Shown in pieces: positions 40,296-50,151 of a stretch of DNA of 64,000 nucleotides. Numbering within the stretch: position 1 is the first letter of the stretch; the number at the start of each line of letters is the position of its first letter. The notes under the pieces are model-generated. The model was not told the DNA's origin. It did not search any database and saw only the letters and a program-made list of their open reading frames with translations. Source of the DNA: Actinobacteria bacterium IMCC26256 (GTDB lineage: Bacteria; Actinomycetota; Acidimicrobiia; IMCC26256); assembly GCA_001023575.1 (NCBI GenBank), contig CP011489.1:186001-250000 (forward strand), written 5' to 3'. A program made the position numbers and the translations under genes.

Positions 40296-42143
40296 ATGTT
40301 CTCTGTGTTAAAACGGATATTCGTCGGTCGGCCCCTCGCTACGACTGAGCAAGAGCATCAACGCATCTCGAAGACGATCGCTCTTGCAGTCTTCTCCTCT
40401 GATGCGATCTCCTCAACGGCGTATGCGACCGAGGAGATTCTTTTTGTTGTAGCGCTTGGAGCGTCAAGCCTTGCGCTTGGGCTCAACGTTTTGATGCCGA
40501 TCGCAATTGCGGTAGCGCTTCTCTTGGCGATAGTCGTCACGTCATACCGCCAGACAATCTTTGCGTATCCGAGCGGAGGTGGTTCATACGTTGTATCGCG
40601 TGAGAACCTTGGAGAGACTCCCTCTCTCATAGCAGGGGCATCACTACTTGTCGACTACATACTGACCGTCGCAGTTTCGATCTCCGCAGGTGTTGCAGCG
40701 ATTGTCTCTATACCGGCCCTTCGAGGCCTTGCCGACCATCGAGTGCCACTCGGGCTTGCACTCATTCTCTTGATAAGTCTCGCCAATCTTCGCGGTATCA
40801 AGGAATCAGGGCGCATCTTTGCTGCACCTACATACATTTATATTGTGATGTTGACAGGACTAGTTGTCTACGGTTTATTCCAGTCGTACACGGGCCATAT
40901 AGGAAAGGTGCCCTTCGACCCGAAAGAGTTTGACGGGACTCTCGCAGCTGGTGGCACACTAGGATTATTCCTTATTTTAAAGGGTTTTTCCTCCGGTGCA
41001 GTTGCACTGACCGGTGTAGAGGCAATCTCCAATGGAGTGCCAGCATTTAAGCGCCCAGAGTCTAAAAACGCAGCCGCAACCCTCACATGGATGGCGTTTA
41101 TTCTTGGCGGTCTGTTCTTCGGTGTCTCACTATTGGCCCATCGAATACAGCCATACCCAAGCCATGACCAAACCGTTTTCTCGCAGATGGGGCTCCTGGT
41201 ATTTGGTAGCGGTCCTCTCTATCTGATTCTGCAGTTTGCGACGGCTGCGATCTTGACGCTCGCAGCCAACACTGCGTACGCAGACTTCCCGAGGCTCTCT
41301 TCGATTATTGCGGCTGACGGCTACCTTCCAAAGCAATTGGCCAACCGCGGCGACCGCTTGGTGTTCTCCAATGGAGTGCTCGTACTAGCGGTTACCGCTA
41401 GCGCTTTGATCGTCGGCTTCGGCGGTAAGACCAACGCGTTGATTCCGCTCTATGCGGTTGGCGTGTTCACCTCCTTTACTCTTTCCCAGGCCGGCATGGT
41501 GGTTCACCATCGCAAGGAGAAGGAGCCGGGTTGGAAGCGCAACATGGTGCTCAACGGCGTCGGGTCCTTTGCCACCTTGGTGGTGCTTCTAATCGTTGCA
41601 ATAACGAAATTCTCAAGCGGTGCGTGGGTGCCGATTGTGATCATTCCATTTATCATCATGATCTTTAGGGTCATCCACAAGCACTACAAGAGTGTCTCGC
41701 TGAGCCTTGCTGTGGGCACCGACTACAAGACTCGACCGGTGAACCATACGGTTGTCGTCCTAGTAGGGAAGGTCCACCGAGGGGTCCTAGAGGCCCTCGC
41801 GTATTCACGCTCCCTCAACCCCAACCGCTTGATCGCTGTGTGTGTGGTCTCGGATGATGAGGAGGAGGCGGCTGTGGTGGAGTCGTGGAGGGTCTTTGAT
41901 ATTGAGATCCCCCTTGAGCTGGTCTACTCGCCATATCGCGAGCTCACTGGGCCAGTGCTTGGCTTTATTGACGAGCTTGATGCCCAGCGCGACAACGACA
42001 CGATTACGGTCGTGATCCCGGAGTTCGTCGTGGATTCTTGGTGGGCACACCTCCTACATAATCAGAGTGCACTTGTCCTCAAGGCCCGCCTGCTATTCCG
42101 CAAGGGAACCGTGGTGACCTCCGTTCCGTACCACATGGAGTAG
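40296..42143 (+). CDS. APC-superfamily permease, likely K+ or amino-acid transporter with cytosolic tail
   Basis: This 615-residue protein has about twelve helices (roughly 45-450) with the APC start RISKTIALAVFSSDAISSTAYATEEILFV and YPSGGGSYVVSRENLGETPSLIAGASLLVDYILTVAVSISAG. A C-terminal cytosolic domain of about 150 residues follows (HTVVVLVGKVHRGVLEALAYSRSLNPNRLIAVCVVSDDEEE), like the soluble tails of KimA/KUP-type potassium importers. Divergent pairing with the TrkA genes (Rv2690c-Rv2692 order) supports potassium. The start is ATG 40296 after a G-rich site; GTG 40248 is the longer option. Confidence 0.85.
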   Translation: MFSVLKRIFVGRPLATTEQEHQRISKTIALAVFSSDAISSTAYATEEILFVVALGASSLALGLNVLMPIAIAVALLLAIVVTSYRQTIFAYPSGGGSYVVSRENLGETPSLIAGASLLVDYILTVAVSISAGVAAIVSIPALRGLADHRVPLGLALILLISLANLRGIKESGRIFAAPTYIYIVMLTGLVVYGLFQSYTGHIGKVPFDPKEFDGTLAAGGTLGLFLILKGFSSGAVALTGVEAISNGVPAFKRPESKNAAATLTWMAFILGGLFFGVSLLAHRIQPYPSHDQTVFSQMGLLVFGSGPLYLILQFATAAILTLAANTAYADFPRLSSIIAADGYLPKQLANRGDRLVFSNGVLVLAVTASALIVGFGGKTNALIPLYAVGVFTSFTLSQAGMVVHHRKEKEPGWKRNMVLNGVGSFATLVVLLIVAITKFSSGAWVPIVIIPFIIMIFRVIHKHYKSVSLSLAVGTDYKTRPVNHTVVVLVGKVHRGVLEALAYSRSLNPNRLIAVCVVSDDEEEAAVVESWRVFDIEIPLELVYSPYRELTGPVLGFIDELDAQRDNDTITVVIPEFVVDSWWAHLLHNQSALVLKARLLFRKGTVVTSVPYHME

Positions 42144-42451
42144 TCACATTCTCGCTGAGAGGCGTTTAATGAGGCACCACATATCGGGGATAAGAAATGA
42201 GAATGTGGGGGCTTTGGAGCCTCAGCTCTCAGGGGACCCATGACCAATTGAGGGAAGCTCAATTACTTATAGCGTGACGGTTCGGCCCAAGGCAGCGCTC
42301 TCCGGCTAGATTCACCCGGTCTAAGTGGCCTCGGTCACTAGTAGCAAACCGGTGTTCTACCGGCAACTGATCGGCAATATATAAGGGCCTCTACAGGCCA
42401 ACCGTGGGCAGATGCACGCGGTCACAATCTTTACAAGGAGCAAGAGTCCGA
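42144..42451. other. 308-bp intergenic region upstream of hppA
   Basis: The region between the APC-permease stop and hppA holds a 9-bp inverted repeat (CACATTCTC 42145-42153, GAGAATGTG 42199-42207). It may also hold an AT-rich -10 candidate (TATATA 42378-42383) without a clear -35. AAGGAG at about 42435 is the likely ribosome site for hppA. I see no gene or known riboswitch motif. Confidence 0.4.
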
Positions 42452-44851
42452 ATGAATCTCGCAGCCGAGGGTGGCTACCAACTCTTTCACCTAGGTTCAA
42501 CCGAATGGGCCTTGCTTTGGGCCTCTGCGGCGACCGCAGTTCTCGCAATCCTCGTTGGCTTCTGGCTGATGCGCGGAGTGCTTGCTGCAGACCAGGGAAC
42601 TCAGTCAATGATTGAGATCGCAACTGCGATTCAAGAGGGTGCAATGGCATACCTCAAGAGGCAGTTCCGCACTATTGCTGTGATCCTGATCCCGGTTGCG
42701 GTAGTTGTGTTCTTGACCTCAACAAAGGCACTTCAGCCTGAGGACATGCGCGGACTAACTGGTAGCGCTGGCCTCTCATCGATGACGAGTGCTGGAATCT
42801 TCAGAACCCTTGCGTTCATTGCTGGAGCCTTCATGTCAGGGCTAACCGGTTTCATCGGAATGAGCCTCGCGGTGCGTGGAAACGTCCGCACTGCTGCGGC
42901 TGCTCGTAACGGATCAATGGCCGATGCGCTCAGAGTTGCATTCCGCACGGGTGGAGTTGCGGGAATGTTCACGGTCGGTCTTGGACTGCTCGGCGCAACA
43001 ATCATCATCATGCTCTTCCAGAACACCTCCTCTGCGATCCTTATCGGATTTGGATTCGGTGGATCCCTCATCGCACTCTTTATGCGTGTCGGCGGAGGAA
43101 TCTTCACTAAGGCAGCCGATGTTGGCGCCGACCTAGTGGGCAAGGTTGAGCAGGGCATCCCCGAGGACGACCCTCGCAACCCAGCGACGATCGCCGACAA
43201 TGTTGGTGACAACGTTGGCGACTGCGCCGGAATGGCCGCAGACCTCTTCGAGTCCTACGAGGTAACCCTTGTGGCCTCGATCATCCTCGGTGTAGCTGCA
43301 TTCCGTGCGCTCTACCCTGAAGACCCCAAGAAGTGGGTAATCGGAATTATCTTCCCACTCGCTGCTCGCGCAATCGGTGTGCTTGCATCGATCGTTGGAG
43401 TTCTCATGGTGCGCGCATCTGAGAAAGACAAGTCAGCGCTTGCACCTATTAACCGTGGTTTCTTAACCGCTGGAATTCTCTCTGTAGTCGGAACCCTTGC
43501 GCTTGCCCTTCTCTACGTTGGCAACACGGCTGGGTCATTTAAAAACAAGGCAGGACAGGTTGTAACAACTGTTACTAACCCAGGGTGGCGCATGTTCGCA
43601 GCCGTGGTAGTTGGATTGATCCTTGCTCAGGTTCTAAGCAAGTTGACCGAGTACTTCACATCTACCGAGCACAAGCCGGTTATTGAGATTGCTGAGTCAA
43701 CCCGTACCGGACCGGCAACAGTTGTTCTCTCGGGTACCAGCAGTGGTCTTGAGTCGAGCGTCTGGTCGATCGTTGCAATCGCTATCGGAATCGGTGTTGC
43801 AATCGGACTTGGTGGCGGAAACGTTCAGTTCGTTCTCTACCTAATCGCACTCTCCGGAATGGGCATGCTTGCAACCACCGGAGTAATCGTCTCTGAGGAC
43901 TCCTTCGGTCCGGTCGCAGATAACGCTGCTGGAATCGCTGAGATGTCTGGTGAGTTTAGTGGTGAGGCCGAGAAGATCATGGTGAGCCTTGACGCTGTTG
44001 GTAACACCACAAAGGCTGTTACAAAGGGATTTGCGATTGGATCTGCGGTAATCGCAGCGGTTGCACTCTTCGCCTCCTACATCGACATCATCGCCGTGGA
44101 GCAGTTTGGCCAGGCCAAGATCGACAGGCTTCTCGCAACAGGTCAGAGCGTTTATCTGAGGGTTCCGATCAACGTCGCGGACCCCAAGGTATTCATTGGT
44201 CTACTAATCGGTGGATCCATTGCATTCATCTTCTCGTCTCTAGCGATTCGAGCAGTTGGGCGTACCGCTCAAGTAGTTGTGCAGGAAGTGCGCAACCAGT
44301 TTGCTGATGGCAAGATCATGTCGGGCGAGAAGCGCCCCGATTACGGCCCCGTAATCGACATCTGCACAAAGGCATCACTTCGTGAGCTCACCACACCTGC
44401 GCTCCTCGCAGTACTCGCGCCGGTCATCATCGGATTTGGAATCAACAAGTACGCGCTCGGTGCATTTCTCGCCGGAGTGATCCTCACCGGGCAATTGATG
44501 GCTAACTACTTCAACAACGCCGGTGGAGCATGGGACAATGCCAAGAAGTACATCGAGGATGGGCATGAAGGCGGCAAGGGCTCAGAGGCCCACAAGGCCG
44601 CGATCATCGGTGACACCGTTGGAGACCCCTTCAAGGACACCGCGGGCCCTGCGCTTAACCCGCTAATCAAGGTTATGAACCTTGTGAGCTTGCTCATTCT
44701 CCCTGCGATCATCTCGCTTGAGGGCCGCGACACTCGCTTCTTAATTGCAGGCCTCTCCACAATCGTTCTCTTGGGGGCTATCGCCTTCTCGAAGCGTGAG
44801 ACCGGTGGGATAGAGGCGCTAGACGCACCTTCCGCAACCCCGGTTGGTTAA
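42452..44851 (+). CDS. hppA: Membrane-bound H+-pumping pyrophosphatase, K+-independent type
   Basis: This 799-residue pump has about 16 helices. It carries the substrate motif DVGADLVGKVE and the acid motifs EDDPRNPATIADNVGDNVGDCAGMAADLFESYE. It also has the late GDTVGDPFKDTAGPALNPLIK motif. The residue that separates potassium dependence reads K in GNTTKAVTKG, the pattern of K+-independent proton pumps (the K+-dependent class has Ala). It uses PPi hydrolysis to pump protons, saving energy under low ATP. The start is ATG 42452 after AAGGAG. A strong hairpin terminator follows at 44900. Confidence 0.96.
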   Translation: MNLAAEGGYQLFHLGSTEWALLWASAATAVLAILVGFWLMRGVLAADQGTQSMIEIATAIQEGAMAYLKRQFRTIAVILIPVAVVVFLTSTKALQPEDMRGLTGSAGLSSMTSAGIFRTLAFIAGAFMSGLTGFIGMSLAVRGNVRTAAAARNGSMADALRVAFRTGGVAGMFTVGLGLLGATIIIMLFQNTSSAILIGFGFGGSLIALFMRVGGGIFTKAADVGADLVGKVEQGIPEDDPRNPATIADNVGDNVGDCAGMAADLFESYEVTLVASIILGVAAFRALYPEDPKKWVIGIIFPLAARAIGVLASIVGVLMVRASEKDKSALAPINRGFLTAGILSVVGTLALALLYVGNTAGSFKNKAGQVVTTVTNPGWRMFAAVVVGLILAQVLSKLTEYFTSTEHKPVIEIAESTRTGPATVVLSGTSSGLESSVWSIVAIAIGIGVAIGLGGGNVQFVLYLIALSGMGMLATTGVIVSEDSFGPVADNAAGIAEMSGEFSGEAEKIMVSLDAVGNTTKAVTKGFAIGSAVIAAVALFASYIDIIAVEQFGQAKIDRLLATGQSVYLRVPINVADPKVFIGLLIGGSIAFIFSSLAIRAVGRTAQVVVQEVRNQFADGKIMSGEKRPDYGPVIDICTKASLRELTTPALLAVLAPVIIGFGINKYALGAFLAGVILTGQLMANYFNNAGGAWDNAKKYIEDGHEGGKGSEAHKAAIIGDTVGDPFKDTAGPALNPLIKVMNLVSLLILPAIISLEGRDTRFLIAGLSTIVLLGAIAFSKRETGGIEALDAPSATPVG

Positions 44852-44899
44852 TAGCGCTTAGCGGTCTCGCCTAGACGAGGCACCTAACAAGAACTAAGT

Positions 44900-44925
44900 A
44901 AGGAGGGGCCTTCGGGCCCCTCCTT
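44900..44925. terminator. Perfect UUCG-loop hairpin terminator
   Basis: The 11-bp arms AAGGAGGGGCC (44900-44910) and GGCCCCTCCTT (44915-44925) are joined by the loop TTCG. It lies 48 nt after the hppA stop and 53 nt from the convergent DedA stop, so it can end both transcripts. UUCG loops are very stable. Confidence 0.85.
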
Positions 44926-44978
44926 CGCGTTCGTGCCGCTGAATGGAATTAGCAGGCGCCTCTGATAGGTCTCTTGAT

Positions 44979-45680
44979 CTAAGACGCAGACGGCGTCGAG
45001 GGAGGTGGAGCTGCTTCTTCATTTCGGTGGCGCAGAATCTCAATCAATGCAGGGATGACAGAGATGAGCACAATGCCGATTAGGACGATCTCGATGTTGT
45101 CCTTTACCCAAGCAACGTTGCCCAACCAATAGCCAAGAAGGATCACCCCGAAGGACCACACGAATCCACCGACGACGTTGTAGATCACAAACTGGCGGTA
45201 ACGCATTCTCCCCACGCCGGCAAGAATGGGGGCAAATGTCCTTATAATTGGGACGAATCGAGCCAGCACAATCGTCTTTGCTCCATGCCTCTGGAAAAAC
45301 GCGTCTGCCTGGGCAACATATTTCTGCTTGAAGATCTTGGAGTCGGGTCTGCCGAAGAGAGAAGGGCCGACTCTCTTGCCGAATAGGTACCCGACTTGAT
45401 CCCCGGCAACTGCAGCAAGAAAACACCCGAGCAGAATCCACGCAAGGTTCAAATCTCCCTTCGCGGCGAAGAGGCCGGCGGTGAAAAGGAGAGAGTCGCC
45501 CGGTAGAAAGAAGCCAAGTAGGAGTCCAGACTCCGCAAAGATGATCGCTATTAATCCGATTGTGGCGAAGGACCCAAGAGAGTTCAGGAGACCCTCAGGA
45601 GTAGGCATCAAACCTAGAGTGGAGGCGGCTCCAAGGTGGTTGGCTAGGGATGAGATAAGGGGCTCTAAGAGGTTGGTCAT
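44979..45680 (-). CDS. DedA-family membrane protein
   Basis: This 233-residue polytopic protein has the SNARE-associated/DedA domain: FAESGLLLGFFLPGDSLLFTAGLFAA, VAGDQVGYLFGKRVGPSLFGRPDSKIFKQKYVAQADAFFQRHGAKTIVLARFVPIIRTFAPILAGVGRMRYRQFVIYNVVGG. The conserved acidic and RFxPxxR residues are present. DedA proteins support undecaprenyl phosphate or phospholipid scrambling across the membrane. ATG 45680 is preferred over 45722 because family alignment begins near MTNLLEPL. It converges on hppA. Confidence 0.92.
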   Translation of the reverse strand: MTNLLEPLISSLANHLGAASTLGLMPTPEGLLNSLGSFATIGLIAIIFAESGLLLGFFLPGDSLLFTAGLFAAKGDLNLAWILLGCFLAAVAGDQVGYLFGKRVGPSLFGRPDSKIFKQKYVAQADAFFQRHGAKTIVLARFVPIIRTFAPILAGVGRMRYRQFVIYNVVGGFVWSFGVILLGYWLGNVAWVKDNIEIVLIGIVLISVIPALIEILRHRNEEAAPPPSTPSAS

Positions 45681-45844
45681 AGGGCGGCAGACTAGATGCC
45701 CCAGACCCGCCCGGCTTGACAAGAGGTACTAAAGCGTGGCACCACTGAAAAAGGAAAGGTCCGTATCGGATTTTTCTATGACCACAGTTTCACGGCCGTT
45801 TCGGCCTACCGTCAGGCCTCAATAAACAAGATTTAGGAGAAGCG

Positions 45845-48547
45845 TTGCCAAATCACCTCGTGATCGTGGAGTCGAAGGCTAAAGCCGAGACCATCGGTAA
45901 ATACCTCGGCTCTGACTACACCGTCATGGCCTCATACGGTCATGTTCGGGATCTGCCCGAGAAAGGCTTAGGCATCGACGTCGATAATCACTTCGCCGTT
46001 GAGTGGGCACTCCCACAGGATCGCGCCAAGAAGGTCGTCGCCGATATCAAGCTTGCAATGAAGGGTGCTGACACCCTCTATCTCGCAACTGATGAGGACC
46101 GCGAGGGAGAGTCGATTGCGTGGCACCTTCTTGAGTTGCTTCAGCCAAAGGGCGTTGAGGTGCATCGAATGGTCTTCCATGAGATCACAGAGGATGCAAT
46201 CAGCGAAGCGCTAGGGAATACACGCCAGATCGATATGCGCTTAGTAGAGGCAGCCGATGGCCGACGCATCATGGACCGCCTCGTTGGTTATCTCGTATCC
46301 CCGGTTCTATGGCGTCGAGTCCCGAGCGCTCGAAGTGCTGGTCGAGTTCAGAGCCCGGCAGTAAGACTGGTCGTTGAGCGAGAGCGTGCGCGAATGAAGT
46401 TCGTAGCCGCTCAGTACTGCGACCTCTCGGCAATCATGAATGCCGCTACCGGTGACGACTCTCGATCCTTCGCAGCGCGCTTAGTTGAGATAGCAGGCCA
46501 GCCAATAGCGACCGGGAAAGACTTCGATGCTGATACCGGCCTTCTGCTAGAGACCTCCAAGGCTCGCCAATTGAACGATGCTGAGGCGGATGCGCTTGTA
46601 GGTGCTCTTGATGGAGCGGTCTACACCGTTACTTCAGCCGATACTCGTCCATTTACGGAGAAGCCCAAGGAGCCATTCCGCACCTCAACACTGCAGCAGG
46701 AGGCCGGTAACAAACTTGGGTTTAGCGCAGGGCGCACAATGTCTATTGCTCAAGGCCTATACGAGCGCGGCTTCATTACTTATATGCGTACCGACTCCGC
46801 CAACCTCTCAGAGCAGGCAATTACTGCAGCGAGAATTCAGGTAGCGGAGCTCTACGGGAAGCAGTTCGTTCCGGCAGAGCCGCGCCGTTATAAATCTGGG
46901 CGCAATGCGCAAGAGGCCCACGAAGCTATTCGCCCATCCGGTGAGCGTTTTCGCGTACCAGCATCGGTGCGCTCGGAATTAAGTAACGACGAGATGCGCC
47001 TATACGAACTCATCTGGATGCGGACCCTTGCAAGTCAGATGGAGAACGCCCGCGGTAATACAGCGACGCTGCGCATCGGAGCGCAGGCTGGCGATGAAGC
47101 AGTCGTTTTCAGGGCTTCGGGTAAGACCTATTCTTTCCTAGGTTTTAGAGCTGCCTACATTGACGTCTCTGAGGATGATCCAAGTGCCGAAGAAGCGGAG
47201 GCTGTCTTGCCTGTGCTTGCGGTTGGCGACCGAGTCAACTGCTCGGTGCTTGAGGTATCGCCCCACTCAACAAAGCCGCCAGCGCGATTTACTGAGGCGA
47301 GCCTCGTTAAAGAGCTTGAGTCGAGAGGTATCGGTCGTCCGTCTACTTATGCCTCGATTATCGACAAGATCTCCTCAACTCGCGGATACGTATACAAGCA
47401 GGGAAATGCATTGGTGCCCTCTTGGACTGCGTTTGCAAAGACACAGTGCCTAGAGTCCCATTTTGCGAACCTCGTTGATTACCGCTTCACGGCAACGATG
47501 GAGGAGGTGCTCGACAAAGTTGCGGCTGGGGAGGCGGAGGCCGAGAAGTGGCTCGATGAGTTCTACTTCGGTCGAGATACGCCAGGGCTCAAGCAACTTG
47601 TCTCGCAGGAGAACCTCGACACCATCAAGATGGAGGTCGTCAACTCAGTCTTCATCGGCAACGACTCAGAGGGTATTCCGATAACGATTCGCGTCTGGAA
47701 AAACGGAGCGTCGCTGCATCGCGGAGAAGAAGAGAAGTGCGCGATGCCTGAGGGGGTACTCCCAGACGATCTCACCGTTGATCGCGCTATAGAGATTCTT
47801 GCCAAGGGCACCATCGGGCCGCGTGAGTTAGGAATTGATCCTGAGACCGGGCTAACGATCATCGTTCTAACTGGTCGATTCGGACCCTTCGTACAGGTGG
47901 GGATACTCGAGCCCGGTACCAAGTCGAAGGAGAAGCCCAAGCGGGCATCGCTATTTGACGGCATGGACCCTGAGACGATTACCTTCGAGGAGGCGCTTGA
48001 ACTTCTAAGCCTGCCGCGAACTGTCGGCGAGATTGACGGTGAGGAGGTCACAGCCCAGAGCGGAAGATATGGGCCATACCTTAAAAAGGGGACAGATAGT
48101 CGAACGATTGGCTCCGAGGCGCAGCTTTTAACGATCACGATTGAGGAGGCTGCGGCGATTTATTCCCAGCCCAAGCAGGCCCGTGGGCGCATCTCTAAGC
48201 CGCCGCTTGCTGCACTCGGTGCTCATCCTGAGACGGGTGCGCCGATTGTTGTGAAGGACGGAAGATTTGGCCCTTACATAACAGATGGCGCTACGAATGC
48301 CACCGTGCCGCGTGGGATCGATCCCGCTGAGGTAACCCTCGAGACAGCGGTTCAGCTACTGGCCGAGCGTGCAGCGCGAGTTGATTCCAACCCCAAGCGC
48401 ACTATCAAGAAGAAAGCGGTCAAGAAGAAAGCCGTAAAGAAGGCAGTCAAGAAGAAAGCCGTAAAGAAGGCAGTCAAGAAGAAGGCCGTGAAGAAGGTGC
48501 TAAAGACGGCAGCCCCAAGGTTGGCTCAAGGTTCCTCTGAGGATTGA
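45845..48547 (+). CDS. topA: DNA topoisomerase I with Lys-rich C-terminal tail
   Basis: This 900-residue type IA enzyme starts at TTG 45845 after AGGAGA. The TOPRIM domain (VIVESKAKAETIGKYLG, ATDEDREGESIAWHL), RAGRVQSPAVRLVVERE and the catalytic tyrosine Y313 in GFITYMRTDS are intact. Three C-terminal GRFGPF/GRYGPY/GRFGPY repeats (about 680-830) replace zinc fingers. The end (about 855-890) is a Lys/Ala/Val tail (KKKAVKKAV repeats), a feature known in actinobacterial topoisomerase I to aid processivity. It relaxes negative supercoils. An MFS gene and tmk-holB follow. Confidence 0.96.
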   Translation: MPNHLVIVESKAKAETIGKYLGSDYTVMASYGHVRDLPEKGLGIDVDNHFAVEWALPQDRAKKVVADIKLAMKGADTLYLATDEDREGESIAWHLLELLQPKGVEVHRMVFHEITEDAISEALGNTRQIDMRLVEAADGRRIMDRLVGYLVSPVLWRRVPSARSAGRVQSPAVRLVVERERARMKFVAAQYCDLSAIMNAATGDDSRSFAARLVEIAGQPIATGKDFDADTGLLLETSKARQLNDAEADALVGALDGAVYTVTSADTRPFTEKPKEPFRTSTLQQEAGNKLGFSAGRTMSIAQGLYERGFITYMRTDSANLSEQAITAARIQVAELYGKQFVPAEPRRYKSGRNAQEAHEAIRPSGERFRVPASVRSELSNDEMRLYELIWMRTLASQMENARGNTATLRIGAQAGDEAVVFRASGKTYSFLGFRAAYIDVSEDDPSAEEAEAVLPVLAVGDRVNCSVLEVSPHSTKPPARFTEASLVKELESRGIGRPSTYASIIDKISSTRGYVYKQGNALVPSWTAFAKTQCLESHFANLVDYRFTATMEEVLDKVAAGEAEAEKWLDEFYFGRDTPGLKQLVSQENLDTIKMEVVNSVFIGNDSEGIPITIRVWKNGASLHRGEEEKCAMPEGVLPDDLTVDRAIEILAKGTIGPRELGIDPETGLTIIVLTGRFGPFVQVGILEPGTKSKEKPKRASLFDGMDPETITFEEALELLSLPRTVGEIDGEEVTAQSGRYGPYLKKGTDSRTIGSEAQLLTITIEEAAAIYSQPKQARGRISKPPLAALGAHPETGAPIVVKDGRFGPYITDGATNATVPRGIDPAEVTLETAVQLLAERAARVDSNPKRTIKKKAVKKKAVKKAVKKKAVKKAVKKKAVKKVLKTAAPRLAQGSSED
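48406..48500 (+). repeat. Lys-codon tandem repeats in the topA 3' end
   Basis: AAGAAGAAAGC-type units alternate with GTCAAG or GTAAAG, giving an imperfect period of 12 or 27 bp. The product is a KKKAVKKAVKKKAV pattern. This is a coding repeat near the stop of topA, similar to the Lys tail of the EVE protein. Confidence 0.85.
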
Positions 48548-48597
48548 GGAAGATCAACCCACTGATCTATCTCTTGCGCTTCTAGGCTCTCGCTCGA

Positions 48598-50151
48598 GTG
48601 AGTACCGATACCCCTTTCATACCCCAGTCCTCTGAGGATCAGCCGCCTGACCCGATGGCGCTGCGCGGCGTATTCCAGAACCCCGCATTCGTCCGGCTAT
48701 GGAGCGCGCAGGTTCTCTCGAGCCTCGGTGATTGGGTAGGGCTCTTCGCAATTCTTGCAATCACCGCTCGCGTCTCGAACAACTCTGCAACTGCTGTAAG
48801 TCTCGTGATGGTTGCTCGAATGCTGCCTTCGTTCTTCCTCGCCACACTCGGCGGCGTCATCGTCGATCGTTTTGATCGCCGCAAGGTGATGATGTTCGCT
48901 GACTTTGGGCGCGCAGCGCTGCTCTGTGTGCTCCCGTTTGCTAACAGTCTCTGGGTACTCGTCGCCGTATCTTTTTCGCTGGAGATTTTCACTCTTCTTT
49001 GGGGGCCGGCCAAGGATGCTGCACTCCCGAGCGTTGTCCCGAAAGAACAATTGGCCAATGCAAACTCGCTTGGTCTCGTCGCCTCTTACGGCACCTTCCC
49101 ATTCGGTGGAGTCATCTTCTCTGCGCTTGCAGTTATTGCAACCTGGCTAGGCGGGTTTGAGGTACTTAAGTCTCTGGCAGTTGGAAAAGAGACGATCGCC
49201 CTCTGGGTAGATGCCTGCACTTTTATAGCTTCGGCCTTTCTTATCTTCAAGCTTCCAATCCCTGCGCCTACTCACAGCGGACTCAAGTTTGAGTGGAACC
49301 AAAGCATTAGAGAGATCCGCGAGGGTATGGAGTTTGTGCGGAGCGACCGTCGCGCGCGCGCTGTAATCGTGGGGTTAGGTCTAGGAATTATCGGGGCAGG
49401 TGCGATGGTGCCGCTAGGGCCTGTGTATGCCGATGTGGTACTAGGAGGCCCTGCTCAATTCGGTGTGCTCATGACCGCTCTCGGGACTGGAGCCGCAATA
49501 GGGGTTGTAACGCTTCTCATGGTTCAGCGCAGAGTGAGGCGCGAACCCGTCTTCGAGATGGGTGTGATCGGTGTCGGCGTTTTCTTGCTTGCGGCGGCGA
49601 CATTCTCATCGGGCGGATTGGTTGCGCTTATGGTCGCAGGGCTAGGTGCATGCGCAGGTGCTGCTTATGTAACCGGTTTCACGATTCTTCAAGAGCATGT
49701 CAGCGACGAACTGCGCGGCCGAACCTTCGCAACCCTCGCAGCTGTCGTTCGACTCTGTTTGCTACTTGCCTTGACTGTCTCACCTCTTCTTGCTGATGTT
49801 GCGGACTGGATTGCGGGTCTGTTGATCCCTGGCCAGGCGGTATCACTAGGTGGCCTTGATTATGTATTCCCAGGTGTGAGATTCGCTCTATGGATCGGCG
49901 GCGCACTCGTGATTCTCGGCGGCCTATACGCACGACTCGAGCTAACAAGACTTGGGCGCGAGGAGGCATCGCAGATACACCCGACGCGCCCAACCTCCCG
50001 CTCGTTATGGTCTCCACTCCCAGATGTCTCGAGTCCTGACGCAGATAGTTCTAGCGGCTCCGGTGTTAATGGTTTAGGTTCTACAAGCGAGGGCGTAGTC
50101 GAAGCACCTGAACATGAATCCGCGAGCGAAGATAAAGGATCTACTGCATGA
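48598..50151 (+). CDS. MFS exporter (MFS_3-type)
   Basis: This 517-residue protein has twelve membrane helices (about 35-450) and the signature GDWVGLFAILAI..., VDRFDRRKVMMFADFGRAAL between helices 2 and 3, and a central PVYADVVLGGPAQFGVLMTALGTGAAIG segment. It resembles siderophore or macrolide exporters (EntS/MefA group). A hydrophilic Ser/Gly/Glu tail (about 465-517) follows. It starts at GTG 48598 and overlaps tmk (ATGA at 50148). The substrate is unknown; in this gene order it may simply be operon-linked to replication genes. Confidence 0.88.
   Translation: MSTDTPFIPQSSEDQPPDPMALRGVFQNPAFVRLWSAQVLSSLGDWVGLFAILAITARVSNNSATAVSLVMVARMLPSFFLATLGGVIVDRFDRRKVMMFADFGRAALLCVLPFANSLWVLVAVSFSLEIFTLLWGPAKDAALPSVVPKEQLANANSLGLVASYGTFPFGGVIFSALAVIATWLGGFEVLKSLAVGKETIALWVDACTFIASAFLIFKLPIPAPTHSGLKFEWNQSIREIREGMEFVRSDRRARAVIVGLGLGIIGAGAMVPLGPVYADVVLGGPAQFGVLMTALGTGAAIGVVTLLMVQRRVRREPVFEMGVIGVGVFLLAAATFSSGGLVALMVAGLGACAGAAYVTGFTILQEHVSDELRGRTFATLAAVVRLCLLLALTVSPLLADVADWIAGLLIPGQAVSLGGLDYVFPGVRFALWIGGALVILGGLYARLELTRLGREEASQIHPTRPTSRSLWSPLPDVSSPDADSSSGSGVNGLGSTSEGVVEAPEHESASEDKGSTA

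Noticed and set aside
45794-45806. GGCCG-TTT-CGGCC hairpin upstream of topA as a terminator
   Set aside because: The stem is only 5 bp with a 3-nt loop and no T-run, and no rightward gene ends near it.
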